Shown here: positions 26,609-35,242 of the stretch, piece by piece
Numbering within the stretch: the first letter of the stretch is position 1
Layout: the number at the start of each line of letters is the position of its first letter
NCBI RefSeq assembly: GCF_001418005.1
Contig: NZ_LIOL01000001.1
Coordinates: 1 to 64,000, forward strand
Direction of reading: 5' to 3'
DNA length: 64,000 bases
Source: Chelatococcus sambhunathii
GTDB lineage: Bacteria > Pseudomonadota > Alphaproteobacteria > Rhizobiales > Beijerinckiaceae
Notes under the pieces: model-generated
Told to the model about the DNA's origin: nothing
The model's input: the letters and a program-made list of their open reading frames with translations, nothing else
Databases searched by the model: none
Position numbers and translations under genes: made by a program

Positions 26609-26694
26609 CACGGCCTGACGGCCGGCGGCCACGTGCGCCGCCGGCGAAAATCGGCTAGCAAGGCACCTCCCTCTCGCCTCCAGCGACTCGCGCC

Positions 26695-28506
26695 TTGTCA
26701 GCCCAGCCCCTCGATATCCTCAAGACCGTCTATGGCTATGGCGCCTTCCGCGGACGCCAGGCGGCGATCATCGACCACGTGATCGCCGGACGGAACGCCT
26801 TCGTGCTGATGCCCACCGGCGGCGGCAAGTCGCTGTGCTACCAGATTCCGGCGCTGGTACGCCGCGGCACCGGGCTCGTCGTCTCGCCCCTCATCGCGCT
26901 GATGGAAGACCAGGTCGCGACGCTGCGCCAGGCGGGCGTGCGGGCGGCTGCGCTCAACTCGCGCATCTGGGGCGCGGAGAAGGACGAGCTCTGGCACGAG
27001 GTGGGGCGCGGAAAGATCGACCTCCTGTACATGGCGCCGGAGACCCTGCTCAGGCCCGAGACGCTCGAGCGGCTGAAGGCCGTTCCCCTGTCCCTCATCG
27101 CCATCGACGAGGCCCATTGCCTCTCGCAATGGGGGCACGACTTCCGGCCCGAGTACCGCGCGCTCGACGTGCTGATCGACCTCTTCCCGGAGGTGCCGCG
27201 CATGGCTCTTACGGCCACGGCCGACGCCCCGACACGCGAGGAGATCGTTGCCCATCTCGCCATCGGTGCCGGGAACAGCTTCGTCGCTGGCTTCGACAGG
27301 CCCAACATCCGCTACGGCGTCGCCGAGAAACAGGGCACGACCCAGCAGCTGCTGCGCTTCCTCGCCGCACGCAAGGGCGAGAGCGGCATCGTCTACTGCC
27401 TGTCAAAGCGCAAGACCGAGGAAGTGGCGGCGACGCTCAACGCCCACGGCTTCACCGCCCTCGCCTATCACGCCGGTATGGACATGGCAGCGCGCGAGGC
27501 CAACCAGCGCCGCTTCCAGCACGGCGAGGGCCTCGTCATGGTGGCCACGATCGCCTTCGGCATGGGTATCGACAAGCCGGACGTGCGTTTCGTGCTGCAT
27601 GTCGACCTGCCGGCCAGCATCGAGGCCTATTACCAGGAGACCGGCCGCGCCGGCCGCGACGGGCTGCCCGCCGAGACGCTCATGCTCTACGGCGCCGAGG
27701 ACATGGCGCTGCGCCGCCGCTTCATCGACGAATCCGACGCCCCCGCGGAGCGCAAGCGCATGGAGCACCGCAAGCTCGACGCATTGCTCGGCTTCGCCGA
27801 ATCTTGCCAGTGCCGCCGCCAGGTCTTGTTGCGCTATTTTGGCGACGACTGTCCGCCTTGCGGCAATTGCGACGTCTGTCTCGACCCGCCGGAGACCTTC
27901 GACGGCACCATCGCCGCCCAGAAGCTGCTCTCATGCATCCACCGCACGGGCGAACGCTTCGGCCAGGGCCATGTCGTCGCCGTGCTCCTGGGCGAGGAGG
28001 ACGAGCGCATCGAGCGGCTCGGGCACGACAAGCTCTCCACCTACGGCATCGGCCGGGAGTTCGACCGCAACCAGTGGCGCTCCATCATCCGCCAGCTCGT
28101 CGCCCACGGCCTCGTGACCGTCGACGTCGCCGGGCATGGCAGCCTCGCCATCTCCGCCAAGGGAGCGCGCTTCCTGCGCGAACGATCCTCGATCATGCTG
28201 CGGGCGCTGAAGAAGCCGCAGCCTGGCGGCCGGAAGGCGGCGCGTCGGCAGGCGGTCACGGCGCTGCCGGATGGGGACCGCGAGCTCTTCGAGAAGCTGC
28301 GCGCGCGGCGCCTCGAATTGGCGAAGGAGCAGAACGTTCCGCCCTACGTCATCTTCCACGACCGTACGCTGCAGGACATGGCGGCCCGCATGCCGCGCAC
28401 CCGCTCCGATCTCGCGGCCATCTCCGGCGTCGGCGAGTCGAAGCTCACCCGCTATGCCGAGGCCTTTCTCGAGGTCATCACGGCGCATGCGGCCGAGGCA
28501 CGCTGA
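26695..28506 (+). CDS. recQ: ATP-dependent DNA helicase RecQ
   Basis: A 3'-5' superfamily 2 helicase of DNA repair and recombination, 603 residues. Walker A is TGGGKS (41-46), Walker B DEAH (138-141) and the aromatic-rich loop [14 protein letters not shown]. Motif IV-VI features include [34 protein letters not shown] and [10 protein letters not shown]. The zinc-binding Cys cluster (CQCRRQ...[10 protein letters not shown]) lies near 366-392, then an RQC winged helix and a C-terminal HRDC domain ([20 protein letters not shown]). The annotated TTG at 26695 lacks a clear ribosome-binding site, though the protein is full length. Confidence 0.95.
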   Translation: MSAQPLDILKTVYGYGAFRGRQAAIIDHVIAGRNAFVLMPTGGGKSLCYQIPALVRRGTGLVVSPLIALMEDQVATLRQAGVRAAALNSRIWGAEKDELWHEVGRGKIDLLYMAPETLLRPETLERLKAVPLSLIAIDEAHCLSQWGHDFRPEYRALDVLIDLFPEVPRMALTATADAPTREEIVAHLAIGAGNSFVAGFDRPNIRYGVAEKQGTTQQLLRFLAARKGESGIVYCLSKRKTEEVAATLNAHGFTALAYHAGMDMAAREANQRRFQHGEGLVMVATIAFGMGIDKPDVRFVLHVDLPASIEAYYQETGRAGRDGLPAETLMLYGAEDMALRRRFIDESDAPAERKRMEHRKLDALLGFAESCQCRRQVLLRYFGDDCPPCGNCDVCLDPPETFDGTIAAQKLLSCIHRTGERFGQGHVVAVLLGEEDERIERLGHDKLSTYGIGREFDRNQWRSIIRQLVAHGLVTVDVAGHGSLAISAKGARFLRERSSIMLRALKKPQPGGRKAARRQAVTALPDGDRELFEKLRARRLELAKEQNVPPYVIFHDRTLQDMAARMPRTRSDLAAISGVGESKLTRYAEAFLEVITAHAAEAR

Positions 28507-28512
28507 ACACGC

Positions 28513-29043
28513 TCAGTCGAGCCGCTTCAGCCCCGCCGCGAACCGGCGCCAGTTGCCGACATAGCCCATGGCCGACAGCCTGAGCCCGGCGAGGGCCTTC
28601 TCGTCGAGGGCGCGCACGGCCCGGGCCGGTGCGCCGACGATGAGCGAGCCGTCGGGAAACTCCCTGCCCTCAGTGACGAGCGCGTTGGCGCCGACGAGGC
28701 AATTGTTGCCGATGCGCGCGCCGTTGAGCACCGTGGCGCCCATGCCGATGAGGGTTGAAGCGCCGATGCGGCAGCCGTGCAGGATGGCGTGGTGGCCGAT
28801 GGTGCAATCCGGCCCCACGGTGAGCGGAAAGCCCATGTCCGTGTGCAGCATGGCGCCTTCCTGAATGTTGCTGCGGTCGCCGATGTCGATCAGCTCGTTG
28901 TCGCCGCGCAGCACGGCGCCGAACCACACCCCGACTTCGTCACCGAGCCGGACGCGGCCGATCACATGCGCATCGGGCGCGATCCAGAAACGATCGGCGG
29001 CGGGCAATTCGGGGCTGAGATCGCCAAGGGCATAGACGGGCAT
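28513..29043 (-). CDS. Gamma carbonic anhydrase-like hexapeptide-repeat protein
   Basis: A 176-residue left-handed beta-helix protein. Hexapeptide repeats run from about 20 to 130 (VIGRVRLGDEVGVWFGAVLR, DIGDRSNIQEGAML, VGPDCTIGHHAILHGCRIGA). The histidines in MLHTDM and GHHAILH correspond to the zinc ligands of gamma-class carbonic anhydrases, and the RGDN/QE residues match. The C-terminus (MGYVGNWRRFAAGLKRLD) is a helical tail. Activity is not assured; many members act as scaffolds (YrdA, CaiE-like). The ATG at 29043 follows GGAGACCGTG. It is convergent with recQ, six bases apart. Confidence 0.87.
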   Translation of the reverse strand: MPVYALGDLSPELPAADRFWIAPDAHVIGRVRLGDEVGVWFGAVLRGDNELIDIGDRSNIQEGAMLHTDMGFPLTVGPDCTIGHHAILHGCRIGASTLIGMGATVLNGARIGNNCLVGANALVTEGREFPDGSLIVGAPARAVRALDEKALAGLRLSAMGYVGNWRRFAAGLKRLD

Positions 29044-29140
29044 CACGGTCTCCACAGTCGATGGCGCAAGGAGGGCCCGCCGGAAGCCGCCCGTCAAGCC
29101 CGTCCTCCCCGGTTGGGAAGGACAGCGGTGCCGGGCTTGG

Positions 29141-29155
29141 TTAACGCGGCTTTAG
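29141..29155 (+). promoter_or_regulatory. Possible CtrA-type site (TTAA-N7-TTAG)
   Basis: TTAACGCGGCTTTAG matches the alphaproteobacterial CtrA consensus TTAA-N7-TTAA except for the last base. It lies about 58 bp upstream of the ATG at 29214. This is a single-site pattern match and tentative. Confidence 0.3.
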
Positions 29156-29213
29156 GCAAGATGGCGCAATTTGGCCGCAGCCGCCGTCCGGTGGTCTGGA
29201 GATCACGTCAACC

Positions 29214-29888
29214 ATGGTCCTTGCAGCAGAAAGGCTTTTCTCCGTTGTTGCCCGCCGGCTTTCGATCCTGCTGTGCTTGTCGCTCGCCGCGGCGGCCGCG
29301 GGCGCCGCCGTGCTGGCCGGCATCTTCTTCCTTCGTCCTGCTGCCCCGGAGAAACCTGCTCCAGCCCGCATCGGCTACGAACTCGCCGGTCACGCGCTGA
29401 GCGTGCCCGCATCCTGGCTGCGCGAGACGATGGACCGGTCGGGCGGCACAGTACCCCGGCTCGATCTCGCCATCCCCTGGCCGGGCACCGCTGCCGCCAG
29501 CGATGCAGAAATCGTGACTGTCACCCTCGTCCCGGCGGACGCGGCGCTCGACCCTGCCGAGCGGCCGGCGAAGCTCTACTTGCGTTTTCTCGCGCCCGAG
29601 ACCTGGCCCGGCCCCGGCGGCCTCGTGCTGCGCCGCTTCCGCCCTGGCACGCCCTACGCGGGCGAGGAGCTTTACCTCGCCCCGCCCGACGGACGGCGTT
29701 TCTTCGCCCGTTGCACGCGCGCAGGCGCGACGGGCATCGTCGCTCCGCTCTGTACCACGGTGATGCGACTTGCCGGCATCGACGTCATGCTCCGCTTCGA
29801 CTCCGAACGCCTCGCCGACTGGCCCCGGCTCGGCGCCAGCGCCGAACGGCTCATCGCGATCATGTCGCCGCCGCCCGAGTCGCAATGA
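29214..29888 (+). CDS. Single-pass membrane-anchored protein, unknown function
   Basis: A 224-residue protein. The N-terminus carries a basic stretch (AAERLFSVVARRL) and one hydrophobic helix (SILLCLSLAAAAAGAAVLAG), then a globular domain rich in Pro and Arg (GYELAGHALSVPASWLRE, LYLRFLAPETWPGPGGL, RFFARCTRAGATG). The final part, DSERLADWPRLGASAERLIAI, is helical. The overall form suggests a signal-anchored periplasmic protein; no family was recognised. A strong bidirectional terminator follows, shared with the convergent DUF3126 gene. Confidence 0.72.
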   Translation: MVLAAERLFSVVARRLSILLCLSLAAAAAGAAVLAGIFFLRPAAPEKPAPARIGYELAGHALSVPASWLRETMDRSGGTVPRLDLAIPWPGTAAASDAEIVTVTLVPADAALDPAERPAKLYLRFLAPETWPGPGGLVLRRFRPGTPYAGEELYLAPPDGRRFFARCTRAGATGIVAPLCTTVMRLAGIDVMLRFDSERLADWPRLGASAERLIAIMSPPPESQ

Positions 29889-29902
29889 CGACCCGACAAC
29901 GA

Positions 29903-29934
29903 AAAAGGGCGCGCCGGTCGCCGGGCGCGCCCTT
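29903..29934. terminator. Bidirectional rho-independent terminator
   Basis: AAGGGCGCGCCGG pairs with CCGGGCGCGCCCTT around a three-base loop, preceded by an A-run and followed by TTCTTG. It separates the gene at 29214 from the DUF3126 gene. Confidence 0.85.
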
Positions 29935-29952
29935 CTTGATGGCCTTGCCGGC

Positions 29953-30165
29953 TCAGTCCTCGAGATCGGCGTCGAGGATCGCCATCTGGAAGCTGTAGGA
30001 CTTGTCGCCGTCCTCGTCGTCGAGGAAGAGCACACCGACGAACTCTTCCCCGATATAGACCTCCGCCGAGTCGGTCTTGCGCGGGCGCGCAACGACGCGA
30101 ATGCCGGCATTGGCGAAGGTGCGGCGCAGAAACCGCTCGACTTTGGCAAGTTCGTTCTTGTCCAT
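29953..30165 (-). CDS. DUF3126 family protein
   Basis: A 70-residue small protein typical of Hyphomicrobiales: MDKNELAKVERFLRRTFAN, then GIRVVARPRKTDSAEVYIGE, FVGVLFLDDEDGDKSYSFQM and AILDADLED. The family has no known function; the highly acidic surface and short helix-then-strand layout suggest a binding protein. The ATG at 30165 follows GAGGCGGCGCC. cysE lies upstream on the same strand, 79 bp away, and in many relatives the two genes are adjacent. Confidence 0.87.
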   Translation of the reverse strand: MDKNELAKVERFLRRTFANAGIRVVARPRKTDSAEVYIGEEFVGVLFLDDEDGDKSYSFQMAILDADLED

Positions 30166-30244
30166 GGCGCCGCCTCTCGTGTTCGGGTCTTCGGAAGGGC
30201 CCCGCTTGCCATGGAACAAGGCCCACGGGCAAGAGCGAAGGCCC

Positions 30245-31084
30245 TCAATCCCCCAACTTCTCGGCGAGGATCTGGTCCATGCTGCGCGCCGGCTCGGCAC
30301 AGCCGGCGGTGCCGACGACCCGCGCCGGCACGCCCGCGACCGTCGTGTTGCGCGGCACCGCGTGCAAAACGACCGAGCCGGCGGCCACACGGGCGCACTG
30401 CCCTACCTCGATATTGCCGAGGATCTTGGCGCCGGCGCCGATCAGGACGCCCTGACGAATCTTGGGATGGCGGTCGCCGCGCTCCTTGCCCGTGCCCCCT
30501 AGGGTGACGCCCTGCAGGATCGACACATTGTCCTCGACGACGGCTGTCTGGCCGACGACGAGCCCCGTGGCATGGTCGAGGAAGATGCCCTTGCCGATGC
30601 GGGCAGCGGGGTTGATGTCCGTCTGGAACACCTCGGACGATCGGCTCTGCAGGTAAAGCGCGAAGTCGCGCCGTCCCTGCTGCCACAGCCAGTGGGCCAG
30701 CCGGTAGGTCTGGATGGCATGGAAGCCCTTGAAATAGAGCACAGGCTCGATCAGCCGCGTGCAGGCCGGGTCACGGTCGGCGACAGCGACGATATCGGCC
30801 CGGAAGGCCTCGCCGATCTCCGGCGAATCTGCGATTGCGGCAGTAAAGACCTGGCTGATGAGCTCGCTCGAAACCACGTCATGGTCGAGCCGCGAGGCGA
30901 CACGGTGGATGATCGCCGATTCCAGTGTCTCGTGGTTGAGGATGGTGGCGATGACGAAGCCGGCAAGCTCCGGCTCGCGTGCCACCACCGCCTCGGCCTC
31001 CTCGCGCAGCCGCGTCCACACCGGATCGACCGCCTCGAGACCATGGCGCCTGTGCTCGCTCGCCTTCGTCTGACCGGGGGCCAT
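30245..31084 (-). CDS. cysE: Serine O-acetyltransferase
   Basis: Makes O-acetylserine for cysteine synthesis from serine and acetyl-CoA. The 279 residues open with an SAT N-terminal helical domain (DPVWTRLREEAEAVVAREPE, LAGFVIATILNHETLESAI). The hexapeptide left-handed beta-helix follows (GIFLDHATGLVVGQTAVVED, VSILQGVTLGGTGKERGDRH). Catalytic residues are Asp in FLDHATG and His in GDRHPKI. The ATG at 31084 follows GAGGAGACGAGC. The C-terminal tail (GTAGCAEPARSMDQILAEKL) includes the peptide-type end that often binds cysteine synthase. DUF3126 lies downstream. Confidence 0.95.
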   Translation of the reverse strand: MAPGQTKASEHRRHGLEAVDPVWTRLREEAEAVVAREPELAGFVIATILNHETLESAIIHRVASRLDHDVVSSELISQVFTAAIADSPEIGEAFRADIVAVADRDPACTRLIEPVLYFKGFHAIQTYRLAHWLWQQGRRDFALYLQSRSSEVFQTDINPAARIGKGIFLDHATGLVVGQTAVVEDNVSILQGVTLGGTGKERGDRHPKIRQGVLIGAGAKILGNIEVGQCARVAAGSVVLHAVPRNTTVAGVPARVVGTAGCAEPARSMDQILAEKLGD

Positions 31085-31366
31085 GCTCGTCTCCTCGTCG
31101 TTGCGCGCCCACGGCCGGACAGCTCGGCCCCACCGCAAGGTGCGCTTAAGTTAGGGCGCCATGGTCGGCACGCCAAGGGGCATGCGGAAGGGTCGCGCGG
31201 CAGATTGTATCGTCGCAGGACGCGAGCGGCAGGTCACCGGTTCGCCGCCTCGAGCGCGCGGAGGATATCGCGCGGATCGCGCCGCAGGAGCGTCAGCCTA
31301 TATGATCGTTCGAACCGCCGAGTCGGCCCGATATGCAAGCCAGGATCAGTGAGCGAGGACCTGCCG

Positions 31367-32167
31367 ATGCCATCCCCCGTCGCCTCCCACAGCCTGCGCC
31401 TGTCGGTCGCCTCCGGCATCGCCACAATGACCATCGATAACGAGGCGCGCCGCAACGCCATCGATTTCGCCACCTGGCGCGCCTTCCCGCAGGTCATGGC
31501 GACCCTCGGTGCCGACGACAACGTGCGCGTCGTCATCATCCGCGGCGCGGGCGACGTCGCCTTCACAGCCGGCGCCGACATCGGCGAGTTCGGCTCTCTC
31601 CGCGCGAGCCCGGAGGGCGGGCGCGCCTACGAGGCGGCGAATCTCGCCGCCTTCGAGGCCGTCGCCGCCTGTCCGAAGCCGGTGCTGGCCCTGATCCGCG
31701 GCTTCTGCCTCGGCGGAGGGCTCGGCATCGCGCTGGCCTGCGACCTGCGCATTGCCGCCGACGATGCCGTCTTCGCCATTCCCGCCGCACGGCTCGGCGT
31801 CGGTTATCCGCCGGCCGGCATGGGCATGATTGTCGCCGCCATCGGCGCGGCCGCCGCCAAGGACCTCATCTTCACCGCCCGCCGCATCGAGGCGGCGGAG
31901 GCGCTCACCCTCGGCCTCGTCCAGAAGGTGGTGCCCGCCGGCGACATCGAGCGCGCGGCCGCAGGTCTTGCCGAGACCATCGCCGTGAATGCGCCGCTGA
32001 CCATCCGCGCCGCGAAGGCGGCCGTCGCCACGGCTGCGGGCCTGCCTGGCGCTGGCACGCCGAACGACCTCCAGGCCCTGGCGGATGCCTGCTTCGCCAG
32101 CGCCGATTATGCTGAAGGCTGTGCCGCCTTCCTGGGCAAACGATCCCCGCAGTTCACCGGACGATGA
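31367..32167 (+). CDS. Enoyl-CoA hydratase/isomerase family protein
   Basis: A 266-residue crotonase-fold protein. It begins MPSPVASHSLRLSVASG, then TMTIDNEARRNAIDFATWR, VVIIRGAGDVAFTAGADIGE (the catalytic-region AGADIGEF), PVLALIRGFCLGGGLGIALACD and AAARLGVGYPPAGM. The usual second Glu of hydratases (in Gxx LGxxPE) is replaced: here the segment reads PAARLGVGYPPAG. It may be an isomerase or a different crotonase activity. It is followed by the Nudix gene after ten bases. The long upstream frame (from 30572) is shadow of cysE. Confidence 0.87.
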   Translation: MPSPVASHSLRLSVASGIATMTIDNEARRNAIDFATWRAFPQVMATLGADDNVRVVIIRGAGDVAFTAGADIGEFGSLRASPEGGRAYEAANLAAFEAVAACPKPVLALIRGFCLGGGLGIALACDLRIAADDAVFAIPAARLGVGYPPAGMGMIVAAIGAAAAKDLIFTARRIEAAEALTLGLVQKVVPAGDIERAAAGLAETIAVNAPLTIRAAKAAVATAAGLPGAGTPNDLQALADACFASADYAEGCAAFLGKRSPQFTGR

Positions 32168-32177
32168 GGTGAGGACG

Positions 32178-32612
32178 GTGACGAACCGCAAGTGTCTCAG
32201 GATCGCCGTGGCGGCCGTGCGCGACGAAAAGGGGCGCCTTCTCCTCGTGCGCAAGCACGGCAGCGACATCTTCATCCAGCCCGGCGGCAAGATCGAACCC
32301 GGCGAAGCGCCGGAGGCCGCCCTCGCGCGCGAGCTCGCCGAGGAACTCAGCGTCGCACCGCAGCCCGGCACCCTCCACTCGCTCGGCGTCTTCACGGCGC
32401 CCGCCGCCAACGAGCCGGACACCGATGTCATCGCCCATCTCTTTGCCGTGCACCTCACAGGCACGCCGCGCGCCGCTGCCGAAATCGCGGAACTGTCATG
32501 GCTCCCCTTGCACGAGGCCGACCGCTGGCCTCTCGCCAGCCTGATCCGCCACAAGGTTCTGCCGCTGCTTGCAAAAACCATTCCCGCTCAGGACCTTGGC
32601 ATCGTCCGCTGA
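32178..32612 (+). CDS. Nudix hydrolase
   Basis: A 144-residue pyrophosphohydrolase. It has the Nudix box GGKIEPGEAPEAALARELAE and EL (Gx5Ex7RExxEE pattern, with Ser in place of the final Gly) within RKHGSDIFIQPGG. It starts with a GTG behind GAGGTGAGGACG, and its upstream neighbour (enoyl-CoA hydratase) ends ten bases earlier, so they are likely coupled. Substrate is unassigned: a nucleoside diphosphate-linked compound is typical. Immediately downstream is the 21-bp-phased GANTC array. Confidence 0.9.
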   Translation: MTNRKCLRIAVAAVRDEKGRLLLVRKHGSDIFIQPGGKIEPGEAPEAALARELAEELSVAPQPGTLHSLGVFTAPAANEPDTDVIAHLFAVHLTGTPRAAAEIAELSWLPLHEADRWPLASLIRHKVLPLLAKTIPAQDLGIVR

Positions 32613-32749
32613 ATCGGCTTGCGAGCCACACGGCCATCAGCTGATTCAATTTCTCAAGTTCCGGATTCAATACGCGAGGCCGCTGAATCCGTTTCTCAAG
32701 CGCCGGAATCGCCACCTGAGCTTCCCCCGGCAAGCGATTCAGAAGATTC
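32611..32749. repeat. 21-bp-phased array of GANTC sites
   Basis: Seven GANTC motifs lie at 32611, 32643, 32664, 32685, 32706, 32736 and 32745. The middle four are exactly 21 bp apart and start four degenerate 21-bp tandem units. Units 1 and 3 share TTTCTCAAG at the same offset. GANTC is the CcrM DNA adenine methylation site in alphaproteobacteria. The array lies in the convergent gap between the Nudix and alpha/beta-hydrolase genes; the first site overlaps the Nudix stop codon. Confidence 0.8.
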
Positions 32750-32761
32750 CGCTTCTTGCCC

Positions 32762-33532
32762 TCACGCCTCGTCCTGCTCGGCGAGGAACGCGACGACGCC
32801 CTGCTTGTGCACCTTGTCGCCCACCGCAAGGTTGTGATCCCGACCGGGAATGTCGAGCGCCCGGCCATGTGGCAGGAGCGCTGCAAGCTCATGCGGCGAG
32901 CCGGCGATGGGATCGTTGGTGCCGACGGCGACGAGCACCGGCACCGCGATCCTACCTACCTCCTCGCGTGTCAATGTCTGGCGCGAACCGCGGATGCAGG
33001 CTGCGAGCGCCTTGAGGTCGCTCTTCGTCTGCTCCGCGAAGGCGCGGAACAGGCGCTGCATCGGATCCCTCAGCCCATCGAGCGAAGGCGCCTCCATCGC
33101 ATCGGCGATGCCGAGCGGCAGGCCGACGCCCTGGATGAGATGAATGCCGAGTCCGCCGAGCACGGCCGAGCGCACGCGGCCCGGATGGCGCAGCGCGAGA
33201 TGCGCCGTGATGCGCGCGCCCATGGAATAGCCGACGACATCCGCCTCGGCGAGGTCGAGATGGTCCATCAGCCGCCGCACGTCCTCGGCCATGACGTCGG
33301 AATGATAGGCGGACGGCTCGTAGAGCTTCTCGCTCTGCCCGTGGCCGCGGTTGTCGAGCGCGATGACGCGCCGCCCGGCGCGCGCCAGCGTCGTCGTCCA
33401 CAGCGTGTTCACCCAGTTGACCGAATGGTTCGAGGCGAAGCCGTGCACCAGGATGACGGGGCGCCCCTCGCCCTCGTGCGCGGGGACGTCGACATAGGCG
33501 AGGCGGACGCCGTCGGAACTGAAGAAATGCAT
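32762..33532 (-). CDS. Alpha/beta fold hydrolase
   Basis: A 256-residue hydrolase. The catalytic triad is Ser in GYSMGARI, Asp in VAVGTNDPIAG and His in IPGRDHNLAVG. The oxyanion/N-terminal features are VILVHGFASNHSVNW and VIALDNRGHGQSEK. There is no signal peptide. It belongs to the large group annotated as haloperoxidase/esterase-like hydrolases; no substrate is implied. The ATG at 33532 follows GAGAGAGAC. The C-terminus lies beside the GANTC array. Confidence 0.88.
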   Translation of the reverse strand: MHFFSSDGVRLAYVDVPAHEGEGRPVILVHGFASNHSVNWVNTLWTTTLARAGRRVIALDNRGHGQSEKLYEPSAYHSDVMAEDVRRLMDHLDLAEADVVGYSMGARITAHLALRHPGRVRSAVLGGLGIHLIQGVGLPLGIADAMEAPSLDGLRDPMQRLFRAFAEQTKSDLKALAACIRGSRQTLTREEVGRIAVPVLVAVGTNDPIAGSPHELAALLPHGRALDIPGRDHNLAVGDKVHKQGVVAFLAEQDEA

Positions 33533-33740
33533 GTCTCTCTCGCTCTGCAGCCCCCACCCATAGCGGCCACGGGTTTCCATCGGGTGAACGCATGCCGCGG
33601 GCGGGGGTCGGCCAGCGCTGGGCAAGCGACAGGTTATTCATTTGTCGCAGGTCGCAGGCGAAAAACCGGTCTCCACTTTTTCGCGCCATGCTCTATGGTG
33701 CGCCGCAAATCGCTGATCCGCCAAGATGAGGTCAAGGGCA

Positions 33741-33995
33741 ATGGCCGCGAAATCCGTCCCCCACTTCCACAATGATACGGGCGTCGCCGTCATCCACGTC
33801 GGCGTGCACGAGTTCATGTGCATCGGGGCCAAGCCGCCCTTCGACCATCCCCACGTCTTCCTCGACATGGGCGACGACAACGAGATCGTCTGCCCCTATT
33901 GCTCGACGCTCTACCGCTACAAGGCAACGCTCAAGGCCGAGGAAAGCGAGCCGGCCGACTGCCTGTGGCACGCGGAAGCCGCAACGGCCGCCTGA
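33741..33995 (+). CDS. Zinc-finger (CHCC) domain protein
   Basis: An 84-residue protein of the zf-CHCC family, homologous to the C-terminal part of mitochondrial complex I subunit NDUFS6. Cys and His ligands are visible in EFMCIGAKPPFDHPHVFLDM and EIVCPYCSTLYRYK. The ATG at 33741 follows AAGGGCA; an in-frame ATG five codons earlier is less likely. It precedes the FAD monooxygenase gene by 18 bp and may be cotranscribed with it. In Hyphomicrobiales this gene is often unlinked to complex I genes. Confidence 0.87.
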   Translation: MAAKSVPHFHNDTGVAVIHVGVHEFMCIGAKPPFDHPHVFLDMGDDNEIVCPYCSTLYRYKATLKAEESEPADCLWHAEAATAA

Positions 33996-34013
33996 GGCCC
34001 GCGGAGCCCGATC

Positions 34014-35237
34014 ATGCCTGAGAGCACGCCACCGGCCGTCGTCGTCGGCGCCGGCATCGGCGGCCTGACCGCGGCACTCCTTCTCGCCCGCCAGGGCCGA
34101 GCCGTCACGCTGCTCGAGCGGCGCACCACGCTCGAGGAGGCTGGTGCGGGCATCCAGCTCTCGCCCAATGCCAGCCGCGTGCTCGTCGCGCTTGGCCTCG
34201 CCCCGGCGCTCGCACGCCATGCGGTGACGCCCGATGAGTTGGTCGTCCGCTCGCTGTCGTCCGGCCGCCGGCTTGCGACGATGCCCCTTGGCGAGGCGAT
34301 GCGCGCGCGCTTCGGCGCGCCCTATTGGGTGATCCACCGAGCCGACCTGCACACCCTGCTGCTCGACGCCGCGCGCGGCGAGCCGAATATCCGCATGGCC
34401 GTCGGCCGCAAGGTCACCGCGGTCACGGTCGATGGGAACAAGGCGCGCCTCGCCGTCGAGACCGCCGGCGGCGCGAGCGAGGAGCGTGAGGCCGGCCTCG
34501 CCGTCGGCGCCGACGGCATCTGGTCATCGGTGCGCGCGGCGCTCGGGGACAAACGCAAGCCCGTCTATCGCGGCTATGCCGCCTGGCGCGCCACCATCCC
34601 GGCCGGCGAAGTGCCGGAGGAGATGGCCGGCAACGTCACGGGGCTGTGGCTCGGCCGCGGCATGCACCTCGTTCACTATCCGGTCAGCCGCGGCCGCCTG
34701 GTCAATATCGTCCTCGTCGCACGGGCGAATGGCTCGGTGAACGAGTGGAACAGCAAGGCCCATGAGGCCGATGTGGCGCAGCACCTCGGCCGCGCCGTGC
34801 CCACGCTCAGCGCCATCGCAGCCCGGCCGCTCGACTGGCGCGTGTGGTCCCTCTTCGACCTGCCGCCGCCGCGCCCCTGGGGCCGAGGACCGGTCACACT
34901 CCTCGGCGATGCAGCCCACCCGGTGCTGCCCTTCCTCGCCCAGGGCGGCGCGCTCGCCATCGAGGATGCGGCCGTTCTCGCCGATGCCCTCGCCAGCAAG
35001 CCGGACGATGTACCAGCCGCCTTGCGCGCCTACGAGACCGCCCGACAGGCGCGGGCCGTGCGCGTGCAGCAGGCGGCACGCGAGAACGGGCGCGTCTACC
35101 ACATGCCGGCCCCGCTCTCGCTCATGCGCAACCTCGTCATGTCGCGCCTGAGCGGCGAGGCGATGCTGGCGCGCTACGCCTGGCTTTACGGATGGGAGCC
35201 ACCGCAGCGGCGCGACGCCCGGTTGAGCGCGGCCTGA
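34014..35237 (+). CDS. FAD-dependent monooxygenase (salicylate hydroxylase-like)
   Basis: A 407-residue flavoprotein monooxygenase. The N-terminal dinucleotide-binding motif is VVVGAGIGGLTAALLLARQG; downstream are GAGIQLSPNASRVL, the GD/DG motif AVGADGIWSSVRAAL and TLLGDAAHPVLPFLAQGG for FAD ribityl binding. The C-terminal helical part (RRDARLSAA) is ordinary. It resembles the group of 6-hydroxynicotinate or salicylate hydroxylases, but no aromatic-degradation neighbours are present, so the substrate is unknown. The zf-CHCC gene lies 18 bp upstream. Confidence 0.88.
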   Translation: MPESTPPAVVVGAGIGGLTAALLLARQGRAVTLLERRTTLEEAGAGIQLSPNASRVLVALGLAPALARHAVTPDELVVRSLSSGRRLATMPLGEAMRARFGAPYWVIHRADLHTLLLDAARGEPNIRMAVGRKVTAVTVDGNKARLAVETAGGASEEREAGLAVGADGIWSSVRAALGDKRKPVYRGYAAWRATIPAGEVPEEMAGNVTGLWLGRGMHLVHYPVSRGRLVNIVLVARANGSVNEWNSKAHEADVAQHLGRAVPTLSAIAARPLDWRVWSLFDLPPPRPWGRGPVTLLGDAAHPVLPFLAQGGALAIEDAAVLADALASKPDDVPAALRAYETARQARAVRVQQAARENGRVYHMPAPLSLMRNLVMSRLSGEAMLARYAWLYGWEPPQRRDARLSAA

Positions 35238-35242
35238 AGGGA

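Noticed and set aside
32619..32837. A short plus-strand ORF with heptad-like repeats over the GANTC array
   Set aside because: Starts with TTG without a ribosome-binding site and overlaps the hydrolase gene; the periodicity comes from the 21-bp DNA repeat.
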